Source: Stictocephala bisonia (Eukaryota > Arthropoda > Insecta > Hemiptera > Membracidae). Taken from it: a stretch of DNA of 64,000 nt. Both the position numbers and the translations under genes were made by a program. Positions 11,545 to 23,800 of the stretch are shown here, in pieces (the first letter of the stretch is position 1; every line of letters starts with the position of its first letter). The stretch covers positions 340,001 to 404,000 of the forward strand of contig JAQJVL010000048.1 in the NCBI GenBank assembly GCA_035578905.1, given 5' to 3'. Under the pieces are notes generated by a model that did no database searches, was not told where the DNA came from, and was given only the letters and a program-made list of their open reading frames with translations.

Positions 11545-12519
11545 TTGTTGGTTTTAATAAATAATAATTCACACAAAACTAAAACACTTAGCCAAAATTT
11601 ACGATTTTAGAGTTAGTTAGACCTTTAAGTCAATAAACTACAACACAAAACGTTCCACACTTAAAACAACATCCAATGAACTTTATATTATGTTTTTATC
11701 CAATAAATTGTTTAAGTAATTCTGCATTTTATTGATCATAACTGAATAAATAAACTGGAAGTTTTAATTAAAAAAACACGCTCTTCGCTGGTGATAAATT
11801 ACCGTTCACATTATCTCTTCTTGTTGGCTACCTGTTGTTGCCGGAAATGGTAAACGTAAACAAAACAAATGCATCAGCCCATCCTCGCCCAGCCTGTTGT
11901 CGATGTATTTTCGTTATTTAAAAAGAACGCAACAGTTTCATTGAAACAATAATTCGGCACCAAAACGTTTCAAAATTTTGCAAATAGCTGCAGAACAGAC
12001 AGCAACAGTGAGCGTCATCGGATATCAATAGAACAAAACGAAAATTCCTAAAGTTTAGTCGCAACTTTAACCTGCAGCGTAAGTTGCAACAGAATGTCAA
12101 CAAATCATAGAGGCGACGCTTGACATTAGATTGATTTGTGTGTCTCGGCAAAATGCAGTGGGTGAAGCTATCATATTGTCTGCAACAGCTTCATTCAACT
12201 GTTTCGACGTTAAAACTGTTTCCGTTGCAACCGTTTTGTAAAACTATTCCATGTGTATTATTTTGAACATATCAATGTGCCGAGTCGATTCGTGTCTTAT
12301 CATACGAAGATTGACGAGGTTACCCGAACTTATCGCTTGAGTTAAACTGGAGCCATGAAGTCCGAACCTTACTGATGTCACCGGATTACTCTCGTCTCGC
12401 TCGACGAGAATTGCCGATGGTTACCGAAATTCAAGCATATTTCCAGGTTTTTTCAAGGCGCCGTAAAATTCAAGCATAATTCCAGGTTTTCCCGGAATTC
12501 CCGGTGAGTAGCCACCCTG
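11545..12519. mobile_element. Right part of a hAT-like element (left end not found)
   Basis: The sequence ends at 12519 with GTAGCCACCCTG, complementary to CAGGGTGGCTAC, a typical hAT terminus. Just inside are repeated subterminal motifs (TTCAAGCATAATTCCAGG-like at about 12430 and 12470, plus AATTCCCGG). I could not find the opposite terminus, so the left limit is only the edge of the neighbouring MITE. No transposase frame survives. Confidence 0.45.
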
Positions 12520-12991
12520 AGATTATTTCTGTATCTTAACTTTCCTGGATATAGACCAGAGCGCTTATATTATATAGCTTTGCAAGCTTTCTGGATTTTT
12601 AATATTCATATTATGGTACCTTTTTTCAATACTTTGAAAGTAATTGAAACATTCAATCACTAAAAGTGATGGTTCATTCGTTTTTTAATAATTATTTTTG
12701 TCACTTATTCAAGACAAATAATTGACAAATAATCGAATAATTTATATTTGAGAATATAAATTGTAACTTCCGAGAGTTAAATTTAACTATACACAATTAT
12801 TATGTGTTTTCTTAATGTACAGTACAGGCTTTTTCGTTGGGACAAAAAATTATTATTTTTATAAATTTGTCATCGTCTCTATTGCGGTTAGTATTGATCA
12901 ACTTGTTTTATTAAAGAGTCAAATAAAATATTACTTAAAGACAACTACTTCTGTTATTTTTTGTATTTAAACAAATAAGTATACACAATCT
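12520..12991. other. Intron sequence, nothing recognised
   Basis: About 470 bases of AT-rich sequence between a hAT end and a minisatellite element. No ORF or repeat is evident. Confidence 0.4.
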
Positions 12992-13325
12992 CAAAATTTC
13001 AGTACCACTGGCACTTTCTTCAGGTGAGTGAAAGTGAGAGTAAGTGAGAGAGACTTTTCTCTCACCACCACCACAGTACCACTGTACATGTGTATAGGCA
13101 GGCGGGTGGGACAATACCACTGTACGTGTGTATGGGCAGGCGGGTGGGACAATAGTACTGTACGTGTGTATAGGTAGGCGGGTGGGTCAGTACCACTGTA
13201 CGTGTGTATGGGTGGGCGGGTGGGACAATAGCACTGTATGTGTGTATAGGTAGGCTGGTGTATAAGTATAAAGTAAAATACTCTATACTTACCTGAAGAA
13301 ATTGCCAGTGATACTGAAAATTTTT
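12992..13325. mobile_element. Inverted-repeat element carrying a G-rich minisatellite
   Basis: Two inverted arms of about 35 bp face each other. The left has TTTCAGTACCACTGGCAC then TTTCTTCAGGTGAG (about 12997-13030). The right is the complement of TTCAGTATCACTGGCAA and TTTCTTCAGGTAAG (about 13290-13322). Between them are about five copies of a roughly 40-bp unit (CCACTGTACGTGTGTATGGG followed by CAGGCGGGTGGGACAATA). The layout, inverted subterminal repeats around a short tandem array, recalls Helentron/DINE-type elements, but no diagnostic termini are proven. A related array is at 46135-46215. Confidence 0.55.
13210..13224 (+). other. Predicted G-quadruplex motif
   Basis: GGGTGGGCGGGTGGG has four G3 runs separated by single-base loops, the arrangement known to give the most stable parallel quadruplexes. 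It lies in the minisatellite, on the strand opposite NSUN4 sense. Confidence 0.7.
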
Positions 13326-13351
13326 TTAACTATAACAAAATGATTTTATTA

Positions 13352-13925
<574 letters not shown>

Positions 13926-14232
13926 TACCTATATTTCTGTATGGTCGAAATAAAAAAGGGATAAAAAAGGGATATGAGTAGAATACAGGCTTATGAAAAC
14001 AGATTTTTAAGGAGTAGTGTAGTAGAGATAGGGAATGATGTAATTAGAGGGACATTGCCATTATTGGAGAGAATTGAAAGGGATAGATTGAGGTGGTTGG
14101 ACATGTGAATTTAGAGTACAAGAAGATGGGGTTATGAGCTGGAAATGGAGGAAAGGAGACAGAGTGGAAGACCAAAGGATCAATGGCCAAGGATAGTTTA
14201 AAGGAAGGTGTTGAGAGAAGAGGAGAATACTA
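13926..14232 (+). pseudogene. 3' coding remnant of an RTE/L1-like retroposon
   Basis: Broken plus-strand frames contain an ERDRLRWLDM stretch, corresponding to the RLRWLGH tail of RTE-type polymerases, and end in KVLREEENTR. The same tail grammar appears at about 410-700. There is no polymerase core. The fragment is dead. Confidence 0.5.
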
Positions 14233-14675
14233 GGAGTGTGCGAGTAGCAGTTTTAGAATTCGAGTCGAATCGAGTTTTTAGACATAATTTCGAGTTCGAG
14301 TTTTTTTTTTTCGAGTCAAGTATTTAACCCTAAATTTTCAAAAATGAAAACACTGAAATGAAGCAAGCAATACATTCTAACTCTGTTTATTTAGTTCACT
14401 GAAAAGTTAATAAAGTTAGGAAAATTGTTTTAGAATCTATAAAATGATTGTATCAGTGATAAAATAAATATTCATAAAGATATATGTTAAATAAACTGTA
14501 AAATAATACTGGTATGTGTAATATTTGTCATAACTTATAAAAAGAGGTCTAAAATAAATTCTGAGTAAAAATTTAAAATATTGAAACTAAAAAAAAATTG
14601 CAGTCTAGTGCTAAAAACCGTATACAATATCCTTACTGCTAACTATACTGCGAAAGTTGATCTATGTATAAACTT
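14233..14675. other. TCGAG-rich AT sequence left of the Gypsy element
   Basis: Starts with TAGGAGTGTGCGAGTAG and several TCGAGT motifs (14,255-14,325), possibly one end of a hAT-like element. No partner terminus was found and no coding potential is visible. Confidence 0.3.
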
Positions 14676-15943
14676 TGTAACATTTTTACATTGACGCCTC
14701 ACGTTCTAGCGTCATTCTGTAACCTTTTTGTTACTAATCAAGTTACATTAATTCAAAATATTTATTTAATTTAATAAAATTTTATTTAAATTAAATTATT
14801 GGGTGTCTTTGATTGATCACCAATTTGATTAAAAATCTGTAGTGTGCTACCTTGAGGAGGTTATTGCATCACATTGATTTATTTTTTATTTTTAAAGATA
14901 AAAGTAACAAAACTTGATTTAATTTGATTTAAATTTTGAGCATGATAATTCTTAAATATCTTCAGGGTCGTTTGAGTAATTTGGTGAAGCTGTATGAGAC
15001 AATAAAACAAACTAGTTACTTTTCTACAAAATTATTTTTTATTACATATTTTTCAAAAATTCATTTTCTCAAATTTACTTAATACGTCATAGTAAAATTT
15101 TAAGTTTTAAATTTACTTTGTTAAATGAAATTATGTTGAAAAGAACAATCTTAAGCTAAGTATAAACTAGACTTATCTGTAGCATGATGAACTTCGATTA
15201 ATATCTCGTGTTCGAGTATTTCACGTTTTTATTTACTATTAAAATTTCACGCACTTTAACTTTTTCTTGAAAAGAAGCTTTGGTTTAACTCACTAAACAA
15301 ATTTTTATACTATGATTTTACTGTTTAATTTGGTTAAGACCACGAGGTCTTATAAGTTCGACCTAATAAAACATCTTGTAGCTTAGGCTGAGCATCTTGG
15401 ACTGGGGTGAGAGGCGTCTCTCTACCGTTGGACTCGACTTCTCTCCCTCCCTTTCTTCCGACACGAATATCGTCTGAGTTGAAGGCTTTTTTATTATTTC
15501 CTTCAACACCACACGGTCTCGGTCCGTCTGCTGCTGACATCTACGGGCATATTTCAAACTACAGTCCCCGTTCTGATTGGTCCCTTTCAAACATTGTCAT
15601 CTACGTCATCTAGTGCATTGAAGTTACTGGAGACCTGGTGGGCTTGCAGTGGAAATTTCCACTCGACTTGTTGATTCTTGTCCCTGAAGCATTCCCATCT
15701 GTTTACAATCGTATTTCTAAGAAACCATCCCACCCATCCGGTTTCAAACAAAGGGTTTTGTTTGAGGAGACATATTTCTGTCTCCCCGTCCATCCAACTT
15801 GTGTTTTACTCACGACAATTCTCTAACATAATTTTAACCTTCTTCATTTATTCAAATTAAATATATCCCTTTCCTTATATACAATAATTTTATTATTTAT
15901 TTATTTTAATTAATTTATCTACTAATTTGGTGGACCTGTTACA
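14676..15943 (-). repeat. Gypsy 3' LTR
   Basis: Starts TGTAACATTTTTACATTGAC and ends GGTGGACCTGTTACA on the plus strand. Same length as the copy at 34635-35902. The differences I could find (for example 14854 G versus A at 34813) are all transitions. Short ORFs of 60-75 codons inside the LTR recur in both copies and are not supported as genes. Confidence 0.95.
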
Positions 15944-15960
15944 GTACCCCCCGATTTTTT
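15944..15960 (-). other. Gypsy polypurine tract
   Basis: On the minus strand AAAAAATCGGGGGGTAC abuts the 3' LTR. A purine run directly upstream of the 3' LTR is where plus-strand DNA synthesis starts in LTR elements. Confidence 0.8.
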
Positions 15961-18150
15961 GCGATGTGTGGTCAACGTGAGTCAAAAAATCTATCTCTCC
16001 ATATGTTTCGCCAAATTGTCAGTTGTTCCTCAGATAAGTTCTAGTTTCACAATATTTACTATATCTAGTAAATTAAACCTATCAACTAATCTATAATTCA
16101 ATATCAAATTACATATTATGTGACAATATATCATCATTTCTTTGTAAATATTTAAGAATCAATATTTATCAAAATAAGTTATTTAAATCATTAATACAAT
16201 TCAATGACTTAATTTCAACAAATCATAAAGTCATCAATTACACATCCATCATTTACAATTCAAAAATTCAATAAATCACTACATCCTACATAGTTATCAA
16301 TAAAAAGTCAATAAATCAAACATTCAATGGATCACAATTGTTAATTAACAATTCTGCAATTTATCAATCAAAATTTTGATCAGTCCTGAATTAACAATTG
16401 TCAAACAAAAACTATACATTACATTGAAATTCATACCCTTAACTTATATACAAGTATTTGTCAGAATTAACAGTTCACTAAATTATAATTCCCTCTTACA
16501 TACTAAAGATCATTATTCATTGACAGACAATTCACTTTTGTCAATAAAAAGTTCAACAATCATAGATCAACAATGCATTATTCATCTATTCATATACATT
16601 GATAAATCAAAAACAATGATACACAAATCAAAATTCACAAGTCAAAAGTAGTGTTTCATAAACTCCATATCATCAATTAACTATTATACATCATCTAAAA
16701 TTATACAAGTTTCCAGTTACAATCAATGATTTGTAACATGAAATTATCAATCACAATACATAGGTTATTTATCAAACTCAATCAAATACAGGTCAACAAT
16801 TATTAGATTACATTTCAAGATTAATTAATCATTAACTCATTTACAATTATCGTATTTCAATGTTATCATCAAAATCATTTGACTACTAGTCACAAACACA
16901 TGTTATACAAGTTTCTAATAATTCATGAGTGAATCATCATTTATTTATTCAAACATTTCATCTATCATCCTTCACTGACTTATCATTCATTTTGTCAATA
17001 CCCTACCAAACTTTTCAAATAAATCCTCAACCCTTTAAACCATCTTTAAATTCCGTATCCTGGTTCATTCCTTTAAACCTTCTTTAAATTTCTATACTAT
17101 TATTAATCCTTTAACCCTTCTTTAATTGCTAAAATCCTGTTTCATCCCTTTATCCGTCTTTAAGTACAAGTATCCGTATTCAACCCTTGATCCGTCTTTA
17201 AATACAATTATCCGTATTCAACCCTTAAAACCTTCTTTTGATGCTGTAACCTGTTTCATTCCTTTAAACCTTTTTTTAATGCTGTAACCTATTATCAATC
17301 CATTACCCATTTTTAAATTTCTATACCCTATTTCATTCCATTAACCCTTCTTTCATTGCTAAAATCCTGTTTCATCCCTTTATCTGTCTTTAAGTACAAG
17401 TATCCGTATTCAACCCTTAATCCATCTCTAAATACAATTATCCATGTTCAATCCTTTACATTCTCAAAACAATCATTACACATTAAACAAGTCTTTACAT
17501 TATCAAGTCAGTTATCAATCACAAACAATTTTCAAGTGCATTCGTAATTATTAACTAGTTATTAAATTACTTAATACATTCTTAAATTAATACATCACTA
17601 TATTTAAACACAATAAGTCATCAGATTATACTTATTGTTTATTTGGAATGAAATTCATCAGTCCTGAATCAAAGTTATCAAACAAAACAATACATTGTGT
17701 ATCAGAAATACCTGGTACACATATTATCAAGTTATATACAAGTATTGATTAACATCAATAGGTTATCAAATCCTATGTTAATACAAGAACAACTTGCATT
17801 ATACATTATTAATAAACAACAGATACATTACATTAGTCTGTCATTGATGCAAGTTTTTCTGATTATTAATCATTTTGTAATTAATCACAAAAAATATTTC
17901 AATCATTTCAAAAGAGTTTCATTTATTATTTGTATATTATATATTATTCAAGAATATAATAAAATTATCAATCAATACAATTGTTATTTTTTCATTATCA
18001 ATATTTCATTATTTGTATTAGTCATATTTTTTATTTTATTATTCATAAATTACAATTATTTTATTAATTCTAATTATTTTTGAAAATATATAAACATGAT
18101 ATTTTGTTTAAATGTATTTTCCATTATTTGTTTTAAGTGTTATATAGAGT
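15961..18150 (-). other. C-poor, G-biased 3' non-coding region of Gypsy
   Basis: Almost no G occurs on the plus strand here, that is, almost no C on the element's sense strand. The sequence is built from loose TCAATCA/CATTCAA-like words. No frame longer than about 130 codons is present and those are low-complexity. Within it, about 17020-17470, a degenerate unit of about 39 bp (CCTTTAACCCTTCTTTAAT plus a TGCTAAAATCCTGTTTCATC-like half) repeats about eleven times. There is no sign of an env gene. Confidence 0.6.
17020..17470. repeat. Degenerate ~39-bp tandem repeat in the Gypsy 3' region
   Basis: Units of the form CCTTTAAACCTTCTTTAAAT followed by a variable ..TATCCTGTTTCATT.. half alternate across about 450 bases. 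One longer block (GCTAAAATCCTGTTTCATCC with the following TCCGTATTCAACCCTT part) occurs twice, near 17130 and 17360. This indicates a later segmental duplication. Confidence 0.6.
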
Positions 18151-18439
18151 ATTACTTTCCTCAGTGGTTGTTATTTATTCTGAATATAACTTGAAGGTGA
18201 TCACTTGAGCACTTGACACTGAGTTATGTCCCTGTATCCTAGGCTGTTCAAAGTTAATTATCAAGATCAACTTCAGAATGTTATTACTCCACCAGTTGAT
18301 TATAAGAGAGTATGGAGCATGAAATGAAATTGAAGTTCTATATGCACGAAGAATAGTTAGTTCATCACACCATGTCATAAAGTGCAGCTGGACAGTCTGG
18401 AGCGCAGTAGGGTTACAGTACTGCGTCAGTAGGATAGTA

Positions 18440-19140
18440 CTGTAGTTGTCATGCTCCTTGGATGATTGATCCATAAAACCGTGAGTCTCGAGTGTGGACA
18501 AGGGGTGCTGGAGCGCAGTGGGTTGTTGTTGTTACGTCAGTGGGGCCTGATGTCACTGCACGTACTTCTGTATGGTTGATTTACAACGCCGTATTTCCCA
18601 AATATGGACCATAGTTCTTGAACATTGAAGAAATTGTTGCAACGCCAGTGGGGCCTGATGTCACTGCACGTGCCTCTGGATGGTTGATTTACAACGCCGT
18701 GGTGTTCAAGTGTGCGCCAGAGTTCTGGAATATTGAGGGAGTCGATGCTACGTCAGTGGGGTCTGATGTCACTGCACGTGCCTCTGGATGGTCGCTTCAC
18801 ACCATCGTAGTTCCCTAGTGTGAACAAGTATTCTGGACGATTAAGAAGTTAGTGTTGCTGCGTTAGTAGAGTTGATTATGGTTCGACGAGCTCCGAGCAT
18901 GGTTGATCCATAACACCGTGGGTCAAGAGTGTGGACAAGGGGTGCTGGAGCGCATTTTAGGATGGTTGTTCTACAGCGCCGTGGAAGTAGAGTGTGGACT
19001 AGGGGTGTTGGAGGTCCTGGAGCGCAGTAGGTTGGTGATGCTGCGTCAGTAGGCTAGGAATGTAACTGACATGCTCCTTGGATGGTTGATCCATAACACC
19101 GTGGCTCCCGAGTGTGGACTAGGGGTGTTAGATGATTAGG
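18440..19140. repeat. 108-bp tandem repeats in the Gypsy 3' region
   Basis: TGATGTCACTGCACGT recurs at 18548, 18656 and 18764, exactly 108 bp apart. It is followed by TCTGGATGGTTGATTTACAA and a GCCGTGG-like word. More diverged units (GGTTGATCCATAACACCGTGG then GAGTGTGGAC) continue near 18470, 18900 and 19080. The units contain CACGTG and ACGTCA words, which resemble bHLH and CREB-type binding sites. That function is inference. Confidence 0.7.
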
Positions 19141-19148
19141 GGAGTCGT

Positions 19149-19179
19149 GGCCAGGGAAGTCGATATGTCTTCCCTGGCC
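19149..19179. other. Perfect 11-bp stem, 9-nt loop hairpin
   Basis: GGCCAGGGAAG (19149-19159) pairs with CTTCCCTGGCC (19169-19179) around a 9-base loop. It lies in the Gypsy 3' region between the 108-bp repeats and a duplicated TTGAACCAC(G/A)TTAGTGCTGTT word (near 19203 and 19277). Confidence 0.65.
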
Positions 19180-19865
19180 AAAAGGTATTCCCTGGTAACC
19201 CGTTGAACCACGTTAGTGCTGTTGGCTGCCATCTGTTTTTGTAGTTAGGTTTGAGGGGTTGGGGTCTGCTGGGTAACCCATTGAACCACATTAGTGCTGT
19301 TCTTCCTCTACCCTTTCGTCCATGTTGTGGAAAGAAGTGGAACTACTTATCATCTGATCTTCCCTGTTCACTACTTGTTGATCGGTTTCCATATTTATTC
19401 TTCGTTTGTCTATTTTGTTATTTATATGTATATGTGTGTTTTTGTGTATTATATTTCAATCATGTTTATATATTTATTAGTATTATTATTATAGCATATT
19501 TATATTTTGTTACATTTATCATATTCAAAGGTTTACATTAATCTTTTATAGTTATTCATAAACAATGTTGCAAAGTAAATTATTGTTTCAATTTGTAGTT
19601 TCTTTTATTTCAGTTAATAATTCCTATTATTCAATGTTTACATCAATGACTATTTAGACGTTTACTAATACAAGTTACAATCAGATTTACTGACTCTCAA
19701 CTTCCTTCTTCAATATTGTATCTTAAAGTTACTAATCTATTGGTGTCTGCAACATGACTTTTGTAAATGGGGAATTGCCATGCTGCAGATCACTTTAAGC
19801 TTTTGTCTTTAGACTCTGTTGTCAAGGCTGACCAACACCTGAAACTGATATACTGTGCCATTGTG

Positions 19866-20772
19866 TGTGAGCGGTAAATGAGAGAGATGAGAAAATTAAA
19901 TATTTATATCTAAATTGATTCGAAGGACCAGGGAATTTTTATATTAAAAAACGCCCAAAAAGTTAATGTCTATAGAGAGAGTTCGTGGATAATTTGTTGT
20001 TGCAAAATGGGACAAAATGTCGAGTAATATGTTGATAATTATAAAAATAAATAAAGTTACACAAATGAAATGATGAAAAAACAGTACCTTGTCCAATATT
20101 CCAATTAGATGAGGGAAGGTCCGGATACAACCGTTGGTGAGGTGGTAGCGAGGTCCATCAATGTCCTGGAGGGAAACGCCAACGAACGACAGTTCTCACT
20201 TCATTTTATCTTGAGTCTTCTTACACGAATCGCGGTAGAACGCTTCTCGCAAAGTTCATCTGCCACGGAAGCACGCACAAAGAAGATCTTGAAGCACAAA
20301 CTATGGCGGGAGTTCACACAAGAAATTAATATACAAAATATCACACACAAAAATATTAAAAGACGTTTAAGAGTGGTTAACAGAGATTTAGAGAAACAAT
20401 ATAGAAAGAGCACGAGGCATAGGGCCTCCAAAGTGTATATGAGAGAAGTGCGTTGTGAGAGGGACGTTACAAGACCGAGTTTCTAGACAGAGTGAGGTGG
20501 CGTAAGTAAACCCCGCGTGGTGTAAAACGTTTTTAGAACAGTGCATTCCAACCAATCAGATTTCAAGACGACTGACTACGTCATATCGCCTGATTTATGT
20601 CGCTTTTAGAAAGCGTTATCCCCCTCTCTCTCTCTCTGTTGAGATATTTCAAATTAAAAAATAATACAACTTAAAATGCGCTCTTGGCTTAAAAACTATT
20701 TCTTAATGCTAAAGTGTTAACACATTAAATGCTATTACAAAACCTTAAAATATAAGTTATAAGTACTGAACA
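19866..20772 (-). repeat. BEL 3' LTR
   Basis: Read on the minus strand it starts TGTTCAGTACTTATAAC and ends ACCGCTCACA, the TG..CA ends expected of an LTR. It contains a plus-strand frame of 125 codons (20109-20486), antisense to gag-pol and identical in the other LTR. I treat that frame as unproven. Confidence 0.95.
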
Positions 20773-20877
20773 TTCCGGCCCCCTTGAAGCATTGTAGGCT
20801 TCAACAACAAAGTCACACAATAGAAAATCACACCACACAGTTTTTAGAGATTGGGGCACGGAACTAGAAAAGAGATT

Positions 20878-23800
20878 TTAGTCAGTGGGCAGAGGAAACA
20901 CCTTTACCACTGGTCTAGTAAGGTGTCCATTTGGAGTGCGTAAGTCCACCACGCGCACAACACCATCAGTCCCTGGGTGTACGGCGGTAACACGAGCCAG
21001 AGGCCACGAGAGGGGCGGAGAGTTCTGGTGCACTAGCACGAGATCACCAACTTTGATATTCTCACGTGGTTGGGTCCACTTATAACGTTGCTGGAGCGTA
21101 TGCAAGTATTCCAGCTGCCATCGTTTCCAGATGCGTTGGTGTAGAGCTTGAACCAACTGCCAATGTCGTAGGCGGTTGTCAGGTGCGTCGAGGTCGGGTT
21201 CTGGGACCGACGCTAGGGGGGCACCAATCAAGAAGTGTCCCGGAGTGAGGGCAGAGAAGTCAGCAGGATCGCTGGAGAGTGGAGTGAGTGGCCGCGAGTT
21301 TAGCATGGCCTCTATCTGAGTGACGAGTGTCATAAATTCTGGCAGTGTCAGGATGTTGTCTCCCATGACACGACGTAAGTGGTGTTTGGTGCTTTTCACA
21401 GCGTTCTCCCATAATCCACCTTGGTGGGGAGCAGCAGGAGGGTTGAACTTGAAGTCGATACCTCGAGGAGTTGAGACATGCACTATGTGCTGCGCGTCAG
21501 TGATGAATGAGTGCCATTTTTCGGCAAGTTCGGATGGCAAGGGTTCATCCCAAGACAGACCTGTAGTCCAGAGAAGTTGCATAAAGCATTTTGCTTGCAT
21601 TATGCAAGGAGAGAGAAATCCACAGGGATCATATATCTTGGCTATTAAGCTCAAGACAGAGCGTTTGGTAGGGCGCTCGTCAGGCGGTATGTTAAGAGTG
21701 TATGTGAAACAATCAGTGGTAGGCGACCAATGTAAACCAAGGATAGAGAACTGCGGAGATAGAGATTCTTGCAGAAACACTGGAGACTCGCGATGTCCTT
21801 CCGGCAGAGCTTGGAGTAGGCGAGTAGAGTTAGAGACCCACTTCCGGAGTTCGAAACCTCCTTGACGCAGTAGACGGATGAGCTGCTCCTGCAGTTCTAA
21901 GGCCGCTTCCTCTGTGTCCGCACCGGAGATGATGTCGTCCACGTAGGTCTGAGTCCTCAGCACGCATGCAGCGGAGGGGAAGTTCTCACCGTCGTCGTCT
22001 GCAAGCTGGTGCAGAGTCTTGATCGCCAAGTAGGGAGAGGTATTCATGCCGTAAGTAACAGTGTTCAACTGATAAGTTGAGAGAGGATCCTTGGGATGGT
22101 CACGCCATAAGATAAGTTGAAATTTCCGGTCATCTGGATGTACTCGGATTTGCCGATACATCTGACGGATGTCACAGCAAAAAACAATATTGTGACGCCT
22201 GAAGTGAAGTAGTATGTCACAAATATTTGTTTGGAGTTTGCGTCCGGTCAATAAGACATCGTTGAGAGAAACACCAGTACTGGTCTTGCAACTCGCATCA
22301 AAGACAGTACGGAGTTTTGTGGTGGAACTATTTTCCTTTAGCACCCCATGGTGGGGGAGGAAATAGTGTGGCTTAGTTAAATCAGGATTTTGAACTTTGG
22401 CCATGTGGTCGAGAGATTGATATTCACTGATAAAATCATGATAGAGTTGAGAAAAGTGAGGTTGAGCGTTTAATTTCCGCTCGAGAGAATGAAATCGACG
22501 CTCAGCAATAGGCTGAGACGATCCTAGGGCAGAATGATTTTCCTTAAACGGAAGTCGAACGGTGTAGCGTCCGGTTTCATCTCGAGAGTGAGAAGTGGCG
22601 AAGTGAGCATCACATTGTTCTTCTTCTTTGGTCTTCTTCGAATATACAGGAATTTCCTCTTGAAGCCAGAACCGCTGAAGTGATGAGTGTAGATCTGCGT
22701 CGCTTGCTGAGTGTAGAGAGACATTGAGGCTCGTAGAGGTGAGAGTGGATGCGAAAGGTGTGCTGGGAGCAGTACCCAATACGACAAACCCGAAATGCGT
22801 GCCAATTACATGTGGCATATGCTGCCCCAGTGAGAATTGCTCATTAGTGAGTATTTTTGGAAATATACTTCCACCTAAGATAACGTCAATTCGTCCAGGT
22901 AAATGGAATGTGGGATCAGCGAGAATGTATCTCTGAGTCTTATTGTAGACTTCTGGGGCTAGAGGTACTCTGGGTAAATCCATGGTCAATTTATCTAATA
23001 TTAACATTGGCTGGTCAGGAGCAATGATGAGACCAGATAGAGTGCTGATTGTGAGATGAGTTTGACCTTTTGGTTTTGCCGTGCTTTGGCTGAGGCCAGA
23101 GATGTGAGTTTGAGACTTAGTACGGCGCACTCCCAAGAGTTGAGCGACACGTTCGGAAATTAAATCCGTCATACTCCCTGAATCAAGTAAAGCCCTGAAT
23201 ACATGGGATCTACCTTCAGGAGTTTTTAGTTGTACCAGTAAGGTGCCCAACAGCACGGTGTAACAATCTGGCATAGAGGGGGGTGAATCTTGAGAAACGA
23301 GAGTCACCTGAGAATCGTTATGGTTCTCACTAGAGCGATGACGTGTACTGGAGACGTCATGAGCTGTGTTACTACGGACGGGCTGATTAGCAGCATTGCC
23401 CGAGGCAGCTTGAAAGTGTAACAATGAATGGTGTTTTTTGTTACACGTGGCCTTAGATTGGCATTCCTTGAGTTCATGAGCGCCTAAGCATGAGATGCAG
23501 CGCTTATGTCTCTTGACGAGCTGATGTCGTTCTTGAGGAGTTTTGTCACGGAAAACCGTACTTGAATAGACTTTATGTCCACTCTGATTACAAATGAAAC
23601 ATGGAGGAGGCATAGTCTTGGTTAGAGCGGAGTTAGAGTGAGTTGTGACCATTGAAACATCACTAGAGCGAAAGTTCACCCTTTTTGGCGCAGTCACCTT
23701 GTTGCGGGCGTGAGGAGGAACATAGGTAGAAGCCTTTACCTGCGGAACGTTATGAATATTGGCATCTTCAGTTTGGCTGCATTCAGTGTTCAAAAATGTT

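Noticed and set aside
15334..15860. Several 60-75-codon frames in the Gypsy LTRs (also 35293-35819)
   Set aside because: They overlap on both strands, recur only because the LTRs are duplicated, and have no recognisable domain.
17697..18083. 128-codon hydrophobic frame
   Set aside because: It is Ile/Asn/Tyr-rich low-complexity sequence on the antisense side of the C-poor Gypsy region; it looks like a composition artefact.
15961..19860. Envelope gene in the Gypsy element
   Set aside because: No long frame with signal peptide, furin-type site or membrane anchor is seen between pol and the 3' LTR, even after ignoring the BEL insertion.
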